This document shows positions 24,720 through 36,625 of a stretch of DNA of 64,000 bases, piece after piece. The stretch comes from Fistulifera solaris (lineage: Eukaryota; Bacillariophyta; Bacillariophyceae; Naviculales; Stauroneidaceae). The DNA lies in the NCBI GenBank assembly GCA_030295235.1, contig AP026135.1, positions 1-64,000 on the forward strand, written 5' to 3'. The translations under genes and the position numbers were made by a program. Under the pieces are notes generated by a model. That model saw only the letters and a program-made list of their open reading frames with translations, was not told the DNA's origin and did no database searches. How positions within the stretch are numbered: position 1 is the stretch's first letter; the number at the start of each line of letters is the position of its first letter.

Positions 24720-25943
24720 GGTAACTAACTTCCGCTTCGGTTAAGAGACTGGACTTCTTAGCGCTTGGAAAAATGATACTTGTAGTAAGCAGGAAGCCTT
24801 TTGGCTTTAGGAATTTAAGAACTTGGTGAGCAATACAGCCCGTTGTTGCCCTTACAACCGTTTTGAAAGGAAGGACGAGTGTTGCTTTTGGGCTTCGGCT
24901 CGAAAAGAAAAATTTGGAGGGTCTTTGTGGTCATTCATGTTGGGTCGCGCCATAGATCGGCCTGCGCGAGATTCCCTAAATAGAATCCGTTTAATATCCT
25001 TCTTTTGTCGACTAGCAAGGCAAGCCTACATCTTACGTCATACGATCAAGGTTTAAGTCCATTCTACTTCGAAGCAAAGAGTTTTAAGTTTTTTTAGGTA
25101 TCCACTGCAGTCATCGGTCATCGTGTCTCCTTCGGAGTAAACTAATAATGACCAGAAACCAGAAACATCTGAAGGGTAATAGCGGACTAAAGTGAATTCA
25201 GGATTACCGAATACCGAATGATATGATGGGGGATAGTGCTTAGTGCTTTGTCGTCTGTCGACATGAAAGTGGGATTTTTTAATGACTCTAATTTATCTTG
25301 TTCCTCCGTTGTCTTCGTCGTACATTCAGAATTCAGTTTCAGTATCAATGCACCGTGCAAAGGGTCACAAGTTACAACTCAAAATTCAAAATTGTTTTCG
25401 GTAGTATTAGGTCATCAGATAATTTTTTTTTTTCACATATATATTTTATTCCTAATTTTTTAATCGTCAGAATCTAATCTTGACATTCGACTGAATTTTC
25501 CACTTTTCATTCACATAATTCAAAATTCAAACGGATGACTGAGGACTGAGGACGAAGGACCGAACGATTGGGAATTAGAATTAGGGAATGAAAGATAATA
25601 CATACGTAGTAGTACGTAGGGGAAACTCGTCACGTGTCACGAATCACCCTCGTCGAAATTGAATGAGGAAATCAAGCATCGCCAAGAATTCTGCTGTAAC
25701 TTGCGATCATAATCGACATGATTGATCGAATATAGGAGATACAGATACAGGTGTACGCGCCCTCTTTCACTGCATGGCTTTCCGGCATTACCGACAACCA
25801 GACGGTCATAGAGGACTAAGCTCACACGTCGAACCTCGAAAGATGAGCCTACATAGTCCTACTTCATCTCGATTTCTACATAAAAAGCTATTATTTCAAT
25901 GGTCGTAAGCGCTTCATAGCTTCTGTCTTACAGTTGCGGTGGT
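24720..25943. other. Interval without a recognisable gene
   Basis: About 1.2 kb with short ORFs only. It is A/T-rich with many ATTCAGAATTC-like and GACTGAGGAC-type short runs around 25200-25600. It separates the decayed glycosyltransferase from the duplicated piece of its own 3' end. Confidence 0.5.
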
Positions 25944-26499
25944 GAGAATCACGACGGACACTGGTCATACGACTATTCCCACCGTAGTCGTCCGACTTGG
26001 GGCTGCCATCTTCTTCGTCCGTGGAGCGGGTAGCATTAGAACCGTCTTCTCCTTCTTCTTTCATGGACCAGAATTGATTCTCGGCGTCTAACTCAGCTAT
26101 GCTCTGACTTACATCTCCTCTACCTCCCATGCGGTGCATCATACTAGGTGCCTTGCTGACGGAATAGTCAATGCCCAGACCACGGAAGCTCCAATCGTAA
26201 CCATTTTGCGAAGCACGGCTGTGATCACGACTGGCACGACTGCGCTCGCGCTGTCGAATAGTGGCATCAGGATGACCGGGCTTGCTCCACTCAATGTGAG
26301 TTAGGACGTGGTATTTACTGCTTTCTCCGATCTGGGACGATTCCTCGGCGTTACGGGAGTAATGGAAACGATTGCGCGACGCATGTGACAGCTCTTCGCG
26401 GAAGCGATTGCGGCTTTCGGCAACAGTACTGAAAGTAGACAAACCAGATTTTGAAAGCGCCGACAGAGACATGACGGACATGCTGGGTTCTCCGACACT
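25944..26499 (-). pseudogene. Duplicated 3' fragment of the minus-strand glycosyltransferase
   Basis: About 556 bases match 22644-23204 at high identity in the same orientation, 3.3 kb away. The fragment encodes only the Ser-rich cytoplasmic tail (SVMSLSALSKSGLSTFSTVA ... YDWSFRGLGIDYSVSK ... MTSVRRDSHHRN). Its frame (25891-26498, minus) is uninterrupted, whereas the parent copy has a 2-base loss and a stop in the same stretch. It has no transferase domain and no obvious promoter, so I treat it as a non-functional duplicate. It also works as a reference for what the parent tail used to be. Confidence 0.8.
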
Positions 26500-26926
26500 A
26501 GAAAGCGATGAGAGTGAGCGAGAGCTTTCTTTCTTTACAGTAATTGCAAAACGTTTTCGTCTGTCTTGTTGTTATGCAATCTAATTCCCACGAGACGATG
26601 TCCCCAGGCACCAAGCTTTCCCCACGTACAAGACTCTTTGTAAATTTTCCAATTCTTGTGAATGTATATCGTACATGAGAAGCGTGTGCAGCCGAGGGAG
26701 CTTCTTGAATGAAGGGACATTCATTTACTACGATGACACTCTAGATAGCGAACTCTCATGGTCTCCCTGGTCAGGCTTTGATGCTTTTCGATAAAACAAA
26801 AGGTATTTAAAATTAGTATGTATGATGCTATTAGCGGAAAATTGTAGCATCCAGCATAGTTACTCCAAAACTCAAAACAACCATGACATAGCAAAATCAA
26901 TCAAAAACGTCAGAGCCGTCCTCGCT

Positions 26927-27322
26927 TTAAAGGTCCATCTCAAAGATTCCTTCTTCCGGGTAGTAGTCATGATCGAAGAGTTGACCGTGTTCGTCGACGC
27001 GAGACTTGGCAAAACTGATTTGCTTTGACGTTACCAAACTTCGCAAGTCATCCGAAGGCAACCCAAAGGCACTGGCGCAAGTGGGAGATGATGACACCGT
27101 TGGTTCATTGCGCTTGGTCGCAATGCGCTGAAACATGACGTAGTCTCGATAGTCAGCGAGTGCTTCATAGTTCTGGAGCTGCATTTGATATGTGTTCGGT
27201 TTCGGAGGAGCAATCTTAATCGACCTTGCCGCGGGAAATGTTGACGAAAACTGCGACTCCTTGTTAGGTGTACCGCAAGGTGTCAAATGTGACGATAATG
27301 ATTGATGTTGGGAGCTTTGCAT
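26927..27322 (-). CDS. Hypothetical protein, 131 residues
   Basis: An ATG-initiated, uninterrupted frame with ordinary protein composition: MQSSQHQSLSSHLTPCGTP..., a basic segment ARSIKIAPPKPNTYQMQL, a Tyr-rich helix NYEALADYRDYVMFQRIA and an acidic end (YYPEEGIFEMDL). There is no signal peptide, membrane segment or motif I recognise. It lies alone between the glycosyltransferase fragment and the metalloprotease. Gene status rests on length and composition only. Confidence 0.42.
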   Translation of the reverse strand: MQSSQHQSLSSHLTPCGTPNKESQFSSTFPAARSIKIAPPKPNTYQMQLQNYEALADYRDYVMFQRIATKRNEPTVSSSPTCASAFGLPSDDLRSLVTSKQISFAKSRVDEHGQLFDHDYYPEEGIFEMDL

Positions 27323-28508
27323 GATTGTATTGTTCGATCAGTTGAACGATTGGATAAAAGGCGATAATTTATGAGGCAAAGCGAAAGGATGTCTTTCGCT
27401 GTGTGGCTTGGGAATTTTGATGTGGTTGAGAATCTTCAACGAAATGAAATCTCTCGTTGACCGCTCACTTCTCACAATTTTCAGCGAGTAAAACGGTAAC
27501 TGTGCCCGGGCAAAACAATCACATGTCGTCACATGGCTACGGAGATATTTACAATACGCAAAAGAGTGCGCAATGCGTCGTTGTCGTGATATTGATCTGA
27601 TGCGAAGAACAGGGAGACACGGGGACCGGGAACGCACCTTTGCGTGGTACATTTTTCTACGGGAGCCTACGTGAATGTACACTTTTTCCCGCAGCTACGG
27701 TATGGCACGCCAAACGTGGCAATGGGTTATCGGCCTAACTTTACAGACTGGTTGGCTTGGGGGCGCGGGACGCCCTATTCTGGTGATGTCACGAGGAGTA
27801 CCGGTAGATGGATGATTTATGCGGAGTTATAACTGGATCGATACTCGAAGTAGGTCAATAGTGAATATTATTATTATTTGTCGTGCGCACGCTTCCAGAA
27901 TTGTGCGATCAAATTCCTTCCCAAAGAGAATTGGGAAGAAACCGTGTGTACAGTTTAAATCAGAGAATCACAAAGGTCACGATCTACAAAGCGGAAGATC
28001 GGAAGATCTACTGCAAGATTGTGAACCTTCAAGATTCTTGGAAACCGTCAATCGTCAACCTTCCATCTTCCAAGGACTCAGTTTTGATATGTTCCACCAT
28101 CGTCGCATGGTAAAGATGTTTCTTTTTCGAGGCTATCGGATCCGTTACCAGGTACCTGGTACAGTACCAGTACCGGTACAATCCGGATCATCATCAATTC
28201 ATTAATGAGGACTAGGGCTGGAAATTTACCAATAACGAATGAAAGTCATGATTCCATTTTTGAAAATGATGCAAGCAAAGATTTGGTTATATTGATGCTG
28301 GCTTGTCCTTCCAAAGAAAATAACAGCAAGACATTGCTTTTAACTACCAGGAAGGTGCGGGAAATTGTGTGTGCATCAAGCAGAGATGCGTTCCGTGTCT
28401 CCCAAACAGAAGTCAATAGTAAATTTTTTGACGCCGTATACACTAATACTATCGATTAATGTCCTATGTTGAGAATCGGCTAGCTCTACTCTCAGGTTTT
28501 ATTATGCA
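27323..28508. other. Interval without a recognisable gene
   Basis: No protein family is recognisable. An 84-codon ATG frame (28205-28459, plus) is too weak to call. The clearest feature is a palindrome TACCAGGTACCTGGTA at 28146-28161 followed by CAGTACCAGTACCGGTAC, one of several such KpnI-site palindromes in intergenic DNA here. Confidence 0.5.
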
Positions 28509-29922
28509 TTAGTCAATACGACAATCCAGGGTAAAACTGGAAACTCCCGATACGGCATAAACAAATGCGTACGCGACGCCTTCACCTTGCGAGGGCGTTG
28601 CTATCGAGCATATTTGAACACGATCATTCGTCTCGGCACTGCATGCGAAATCGTTGAACTCACCGTGATGATTGAGAAACAAGTCTAAATCACCGTCGTC
28701 GCCAGCAGTGGCGGTTGTAACAATACATGTCAACAATGAGTCGGACGGAATATTCTGCAATTCAACTAGTTGGGTCGCACCAGTTTCCAAGGGACCCATT
28801 TCGTAATAACCAACCTCCGTCGAAATCGAATTGGCCAAAAACAGTGACGCATCAGCTGTACTCCGATAAGCTTCGAGGCTGTCCAACATTGCCGCCATTT
28901 GGCCACTGGTAAATTCGTACATGCACGCATCTGAAGAATAGTCCATGTAATTGAAAATAGGATCCGGTAACGAATCACCTGGGCAAGTATCGCGTCGCTC
29001 TGATGGTGTGCACCCCTTGTTGGCACTGCGCTGTGGTGCTGTGATAAAGAAATTGTCAGTGAAAGGAAGCCTTTTGTTTCATAATGGACTGTTGAAACGT
29101 ACCTGTATCGTCAACACCGTCTCCCGGACTGCATCCATCTTGAAAGGTGTGAAACAACCCCAACCAATGACCCACTTCATGCACGAGGGTATCTCCTTCA
29201 TTGAATTCGGGGAGTGAACCACCTTGCACCGTTCCGGGATTGATGACTACGCCATCCATTGCCGGATCTGCTGCATATTCCCACGGAAATGAGGCATATC
29301 CCAGCAATTGGGTGCGGGTGACGGACATGGGTCGAATGTAATAAATATTCAGCGTTCGGGCGTCCCCTTTTCGCAACGCTTCCTTGATTGGTCGCTCGCG
29401 ATACAGCAAACTGTTCATAATGATCTGCGTCCATTTTCTATTTTTAGGGCGCGTCACACAAGCAGAGGCATCGGTCACGGAACTCGTGGTCCCATTGACG
29501 TTGCCATCGGCATCAAGCGTTGCCATCGCAAAGGATATTCCAGTATTGAGCGAACATTCTCCATTGCACCAATCCAGGTTAGTGTCACAACAGGAAGAAG
29601 ACGAATAGCCGAGATTTAGGTGCTCTAGCTCACGCTGCAGTTGTTCATCAGTGAGTGGGGCCGTTTGTCCTTGAGGCACATGAAAGCACACCGGAATGAC
29701 GATGGAATTGCCCAATTCGCTTTCCGGTCGAAGAATTGAATGTGCCTGATACCGTTCCGACCGAAATTTTCGATATTGCCGAGCCCGTTTTGATGCGCGA
29801 TGATCATGCTCTTGTGGTTCTTTGGTGTTGCATCGCTGAATGGACGATGGAGAGTGAGCGTGAGCCTGTCGAATACCCAAGGCCAGTAACAGTAGCCATT
29901 GCCAGGTTGTGATATGGAGCAT
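28509..29922 (-). CDS. Secreted pappalysin-like (M43) zinc metalloprotease
   Basis: Extracellular metzincin-type endopeptidase. A signal peptide (MLHITTWQWLLLLALGIRQ then AHA) starts the 449-residue product. The zinc site HEVGHWLGLFH (about residues 247-257) is the H-E-x-x-H-x-x-G-x-x-H signature. DGCSPGDGVDDT follows, then after a 64-nt GT-AG intron (29039-29102) the M43 features CTPSERRDTCPGDSLPDP, PIFNYMDYSSDACM (Met-turn) and FTSGQMAAMLDS. The splice gives DDTAPQRSANKG. The last about 120 residues are a beta-rich domain with GDDGDLDLFLNHHG, probably a C-terminal PPC-like or binding domain. Introns within the zinc-protease core are unremarkable. The substrate cannot be told from sequence. 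Confidence 0.92.
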
Positions 29923-30473
29923 TATCGTTTTTTCGTCTCTTTGTTTATGTTAATACCTTTTTCATTCTTTCTAAATGCCTTTATGATGCAGTCGTTCGAA
30001 ATTAATTCATGTTTTCTCACAACGAGGGCGGCAGTTGAGAAAGTCTTTTTCGTGCTCGAGATGAAAAAATGGCGCAAGGTATCTTTGACAGGTGCAGTAT
30101 CGTGTTGGAAGTAGACGATGCGCGATCCCAAATTTCTCGTTTCAACGGGTGTTTCCGTCTACAATTTAACGGTGAGTACCATGAAGTATAAGCACTATCT
30201 GTTGGTTCCCTTGGCGAATAATGGCCGCTACGACACGGACGAGTTTTAAGGATAGCGATTTTGTGCGCACCTCGATTACATCAACAGCACGACCCGCGAA
30301 ACGGAAAGAGGAGAAGAAGCATTACCTATTACCTGGTAGTTCGAAAAACGATCGACTTGACAAGTCAAAGCATTCCCAGTAACCAAGGAACGGCTACAAA
30401 TGTACTGTCTTGTGTAATTGACGAGAGAAAAGACAACAAAAGACGACAACAACGAGTAAATTAGCGGCAGAAT
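29923..30473. other. Divergent promoter region between metalloprotease and glycosyltransferase
   Basis: 551 bases between two divergent gene starts. No gene, repeat or recognised motif was seen. It should contain both promoters. Confidence 0.45.
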
Positions 30474-33400
30474 ATGGTTCGACATCCGGAGCGCTTTGAG
30501 CCTAGTGAATCCTCTGACACAATATCACCTCAAGTCACTTTACCCTTCAATGAAGACACCAGTTATGTTTACGAACCTCTTCCAATATCGAAGCGGATGC
30601 AACAGAAACGGGCATTACATCTAAAAGAAGATTCGACAGAATTCGACGAGGAAGAAGGATCGAATGGAATTCACGATAAGCATCCTTCCACCTTCGGAAA
30701 CAGAAACGATTCAACGACCGCCTGGATATCGAGGAGACTGTATACTTCGAATGGATGGAGACTGATCAACACTTATTTGATTACGCCTTGCTCAGGAGCG
30801 CTGTGTTCGTCGAGGATCTGCCGTTCTCTGTATCAAAATGGACACTTTACTCCCTTGGGTCGAGAGGTTTGGCAGCTGGGTCTTGTCGTTTTCATATTTC
30901 ATCTGATTCCCATGTTTCTCTACTTCTTATTTGATCTGATAGGACTCAATGTCAGTTTTGGGGTTTATGTCGCGACTATGATCTTTCTGGTGACCATGTC
31001 CTTTCTGCTCCTCACCGAATGTTTGTGCGCATTCGGGCATTCGGGCCCTCCAAAAGCACCCGGCGTCCCCGAAACACCCGCGTCAGCTATTATTTGTGCC
31101 TATTTGCCCAATGAAGCCGAAATTATTGTGGAAGCAGTGGAACACTTTTTAAATCTAGAATACGAGCCGGGCATTCAGATCATACTAGCCTACAATACAC
31201 CCGTGCGTATTCCTGCCGTCGAAGAACAACTGGAAGTACTCGCGAATCGATTTCCCAATTTGCTGGTATTGTGCATTGAGAATTCTACTTCGAAAGCACA
31301 AAATATCAATGCTGCGCTGGATTTTGTCGTCGGGGACTTTGTAGGGGTATTTGACGCCGATCATCGACCAGAACTGCATTCGTTTTCACGCGCGTGGCGA
31401 TGGCTGTCCAACGGATACGATGTTGTGCAAGGTCATAGTGTATCGCGCAATGCGAAAGCTTCGTGGATGGCTCGGTTGATGGCGGTGGAAGCGGAATGTC
31501 ACTATGCAGTCTCCCGTGCCCGGGCAGACTACGCGTGATAAGATAGGCTTTTACCGGTCCAATGGTTACTGGAAAAGTCCTCTGTTCAAAAGAATTGGAA
31601 TGCTGGCGAGTATGAAAGCAGAAGATGTGGATGCTGGGATGATGGCTTTGGGTGAAGGTCGCAACATAGCGGTATGTATGCTAAGGAATTAATTTACGCC
31701 ATAGTTTGGCTTGTTTGATGCTTGGCTGACAATTGATCTCACGATTTTTACGATTATTATTATCGATGCAGATGGACCCACAATTGATCAGTCTTGACTT
31801 GTCAGCCACGACTCCTTTTCAGATATGGAATCAACGCATTCGATTAGCTCAGGGGTGGTTCCAGGTATCGATGAGACACTGCTTCCCACTTCTTTTTTGT
31901 CCTGCTTTAGGAGTTCGGCAAAAACTAGGTATTTTTCTGCATCTCAATGTCCGAGAAATGTTTCCATGGTTTTCATCGCAAGTCTTTACCTTGGTCTTTT
32001 ATTGGCTTATCTCGGATCGCAATCGAGATCTCATTCGACCGTTGCTACTTGCGTACATAACATATCTGCTTGTGGAGGGTCCCTTGACGGCCCTGGCGGC
32101 GTATTGCTTGTGCCAAAAGACAATGCGAAATCCATGGTGGTTTGTACAGTATGCTCTTTTCAATATTTTCTTTTTTGCCGCCGCCAAAGGTTTGTTTGCG
32201 CGTATGGGGCACATCAAACAAGCCACTGGCGAAAACATTTGGAGAGTGACACCACGATCGACGAAAGCTATTCACACTGCCCAACCGGAGCATGTTTTTC
32301 CGATACCGCAAGAGGCAGAGATCAAGGCCATCGGCGAGCCGAGCATGACGGTACTGACGATACAAAAAGTGGCGCAGTCAACACAACGAAATATGAAAAG
32401 CGTACTGCAGGAAAGTAGATTGCTATTTCAGGAGCGACTTGATCGCACTGACCGATCTCGGCATCATTTCAGCCGCCAAGAAGACGAGAGTATGATGATT
32501 GCCAAGCACAAGCTGCACCACATTGTACAGAGATGCGACTGGTCGTACGCAATCACGAATGTTGATTGCCTGGTTAGCACAAGTCCTGATGGCAGCCAAA
32601 GTGATGCTGACAGAGGTCGCCAAGGCGAAGAGTATCCGATCGAAAACAAAATTTCGGGTGTCACTCGTGTCGCGCCAAATCATATGCGGCGACCCAAGTC
32701 TTCCTGGGTAAAGTCCGAACGTGTGAAAGTGGTGGACAAAAGAAACCACTGTAGTCGTGCGAGCGAGAGCAGCAGTGATAGCCAAAGCCGTGGAAAGGCG
32801 TATGCAATGGATTGGAGCTTTCAAAACATGGATGGTGACTATAGTGTCTCCGTACAGCGTGCTGACTACGGTATACCTGTTTCGCCCGTTGATCAGAGTG
32901 TTTCGTTGCAGCCCTCCGATCATAGTGACTCAATCCGGACTTATGACATGTCGACATCACAAGCACAACAATACAAGCCGAGAACCACACGATTTCAAAA
33001 GGTCTTCAATTTTTCGAAACTTTTTTCAGGATCTGTTTCGAGCCGGGGAAGTTCCGATCTAAGCTCCTCCAAGAACTCGTTGCACACTGACTTCAGCAAA
33101 AGCATTGATGAAAATGGACCGGGTGCTTTCTGGACAAGAACGAAAGAGACAAGTATCGCTGACGAACACTCAAGTAGTACCGTTTCAGAGGCCCAACTTC
33201 CTTTGCAAGACACAACAGAAATGGGTCTCGAAAATGGATTGGAAGAAAACGGTGATGTGCAGCGCCTTCAGGCACAAAATTTAGCTGCCGCAATAATTCC
33301 TCTTCAGAATACCATTGGCCTTGTTTCATCAAACATTAAGAAGGGATTCGCTTTTGACCCGCCTTCGTCATCCATTTCAGAGACCGACGTGGCGTTTCGT

Positions 33401-36033
33401 CCCGATCCACCCTTAAAAGAGGTCTCTCAGACGATCCAGAAAGATGGCATCCAGCCGACTCTTGCAGGTCAACCTTTAAAAGAACAGTACTGGAAGAAAA
33501 GAGGTCGATACTGGGCCACGAACAGCGATAAATCAGGATCGGGCGCTACGCCATCGGGAGAGTCTTCAAAGCCGCATCGAGTGCGCAGGGACCCCGAGGG
33601 AAGACGTAAGCCGCAGAAACGTCGACACAGAGACGCACCGAGTAAGCTAGGCCGGATATACACCATTGAGGAATCACAAGATGGCAATGCGTCGGACGAG
33701 ACAGGTAACTTGGATGTACTGAGTTATACACCTAACGAGATTCATTCAGGGTTACGGTGTGCCGATCCTCCGGCAGAAGAAATGCCATCGACTAGTCATC
33801 ATGGCTGTGATATATCCATTCAGACATCATTCGACTCAGCTCCTATAATCTTGGGTGCATGTTATCCAAGCCACAATCCAAATCTGGCGCAGCAATCGGA
33901 TATAAAGCCTTTATCTGACCTCTCTGACGACAGATTATTGCAAGCTTCGCACGCGGATGCTCCAGCAGAGCTTATAAAATGCCCGTATTGTCTTGACTTA
34001 GATCAAAACGTAACGATCGATGAAGATAGTGAGGCTGGGCGATACGGAACAAAAACTGAAAGCGAAGAGGAAGGAGGGCATTCTGTCATTATTGCATCAA
34101 CGACGACAGGCATTACTGGTCTGTCTTTTGATGAAGTACGTGTCGATCGTGAATTGCAATTTGTTCATGATAGGAATGAGGTGCTTGAATATGCTACTTT
34201 GATTTCACAAAGTGGCAGAGGAAATTGTAGTGTTTCGACTTCTAACCAGGCTTGTAGCGATGACGCCCTTATTGCCGAAGTCGTGGAACAAGGTACAGAG
34301 TTTACGCTTGACGAAAAAGCAGCAGCAGATCCGCTTGGATACGCTGACAAGGCAGTAAGTGAATATACTGTCGATATGCAAGCGCGGAGAAGAGATGATG
34401 CTAGTATTGATCGAACTCATGGATCCACTGATATTCAAGCGGGCACGCTGTATTCTTGTTCGGATAATAATGTCATGTATTCTTTAGAACAGCATGACGA
34501 TACCGAGGCTTCAGAGGCTATGTCTGAAGGTCTCACAGAATGTTCGTGCGGACCCGAATCGAAAGGCTGTGCGTCCATGTATTCATTCATTTCAAAAGCC
34601 GAAGACGCCAAACATTTATCTACAATAAATGTGGTAGATTGTATCTCTATCGATTCGAGTGACCTTATAGATTGCGACGAAATGTGCAGAAGCACCAAGA
34701 TTATTCGAGTGGATACTAACTCAGAGTATGATATCGCTGAGTCTGTAGATGAACACCTTTGCGCCAAAGATCCTCTCAATCAATTCCTAGATGCAAATTC
34801 TACAGCTAACGGCCAACACTTTGGGGATGGTCATGACTTGGTTGCACTCCAAGAAATGATGGCGCTTGAGATGAATCGTGAATACAATGCAACCGATAAC
34901 TACGTAGAGGCGGAGTCTGATACTAGGCTAGACGATCGAGGATTCAAGCTTCAGCCATTACCGACCGAGAATGAGCCATCGAAACGGAGGTCCTTTTTCA
35001 AAGAACTACCAATGACAGCAGCTCTTGATGAACTTTCAGAGGGTGTTTCTGCTAAGCACGATCAATCATCGTTTTCAAGCCGTTCGCAGCCAAAAACTCT
35101 CAACGTGATTACTCCTCGTGCAGACGGCCTTTCCAGCCCTTCAAAAAATAAAACGTCGAGGCGATCCCACGAACAAATATATTTTCCTTTCCGACCGCCC
35201 GTTCACATCGAGCTTGACGACGTGGCATCGCTCAGTGATAGCGTCTCATTTGCAGGGATGACTATCCATTCTTGCTCGCAATCGCACAGTGCTACACATA
35301 TCGGCGACTTTGATGATGTGCCTAAGACAGATGACCATTTATCAGTTGGCTGTGATCCATCAAACGATGCATATTCAAGCACTCTGGAGATCGAATCAGA
35401 ACATTATCAAGACACAAATTCTTGCAATTTTGTTCTCGAGGGGCACGACCACAGTACAAATTCAACCTCCAACCTACAGAGAGGCAGCTTTGAAAATGTG
35501 CACGAGTCGAGAGTCTACGCAGATCTAGCTGCTCCAATAAAGAACAATTTGAATGAATATTGTTTCAGAGAAGTATCGCACGAATACGAAATTGGTGTTA
35601 CTGAAAAGCCAGATTATAGCGACCCGCCGGCAAAGGAAAAAAGCGGAGTTGACGTAGCATCAAGCGACGGAGACGAGCAGTTGTTGGTCAAACCCACCCT
35701 CTGCTCAAACATGCGGATTTCTACAAGCCAGTCTACCGCTGATGAAGAGTCTGCTGTAACTGTAACCGAGGAAAACATACATTCGTGCGACGCAACCGAA
35801 CATTCCACATCATGGATTCAAAACTTGCTAGACACCATGGATGAGGAAATCATTTTTCTGATACATTGCTACCCTTTGTAGAAGATGACGATGAAGAAGT
35901 TCCCGACTTATTGCCGTCAGTTACTGAGCAAGATACATTTCAAACAGCATCGTCGCAAAGCTACGATGAACCAAATAACCGCAACGATTGGGTAGGCGAC
36001 GAAGTCTCAACCGTCGATTTGACTGTAAACTAA
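30474..36033 (+). CDS. Family-2 membrane glycosyltransferase with a giant Ser/acid-rich C-terminal tail
   Basis: Paralogue of the 22341-24719 locus. Order: about 110-residue N-terminus; membrane segments (LVVFIFHLIPMFLYFLFDLI and the next helix); SAIICAYLPNEAEIIVEAVE; FVGVFDADHRPE (D-x-D); YRSNGYWK; AEDVDAGMM (family T-E-D reads A-E-D); WNQRIRLAQGW (Q-x-x-R-W reads Q-x-x-R-L); further membrane helices to about residue 545; then about 1250 residues of Ser/Asp/Glu-rich, probably disordered tail. A 100-nt GT-AG intron (31672-31771) lies between NIA and MDPQL. A frame break near 31516-31525 (before QTTRDKIGFY) is not at a long homopolymer. Another at a T5 run (35853-35857) is repaired by one T and extends the tail to TAA 36031. 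Corrected length is about 1819 residues. The two changed motifs suggest altered or lost transferase activity. Confidence 0.8.
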
Positions 36034-36625
36034 GAGCTAGCAAAATCTCTAAACTTAGACTAGCATCTAAATAACGAAGGATCATTGCTTAAGAGAATAA
36101 TAAACTAGGAAAGATACGTTTACTCGCTCTAGTCTAGTCAAGGGGAGATAGAAGATGGGTCGCATGTCAAGGAAAAATCGGGGGGACATCCGTCTGGGGT
36201 CTGGGAAGCTGGAAAGTAGGAAGCCGGCAGAAAAATTACTCCGCATTTCTGTTTCCATAATTTTTTCGGCAATAATTTGTACTTTGTAGTTTGTAGCGGG
36301 GTAATGATTTCCAGATTCTTGCATGTCCGGCATTGGATTTAGGAAAGTTCTGTGCTGTTGCTGGTCGGTAAGGAATAAGGAAGCCTACAATCTGCAATCC
36401 CGATTCCCGATGTCCGATGTCCCCTTGGGGCATTGTGCATACAGTACCTGGTAGTGTTTCCCGGTAGGGATTATTGGTATTATAGTCTGCGCCTCCCTTC
36501 TCCCTTCTCCCTTGTTCGTTTCTCCGCTGCTGCAATCCGCGTCTCCGTCTCACAGTCGCACCTTTTACAAGCTCAGATTTTTACATGATCGACTCTTTCA
36601 TCGGCAACCAAAGTAAACGTCAAGA
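36034..36625. other. Spacer between glycosyltransferase and kinase
   Basis: 592 bases, no gene recognised. Contains GTACCTGGTAG at 36444-36454 (half of the dispersed palindrome) and a pyrimidine-rich run CTCCCTTCTCCCTTCTCCC at about 36487, close to where the kinase promoter should be. Confidence 0.5.

Noticed and set aside
31500-31560. Short intron explaining the frame change in the plus-strand glycosyltransferase
   Set aside because: No GT-AG pair of plausible length flanks the site and both frames abut; a small indel is the better reading.
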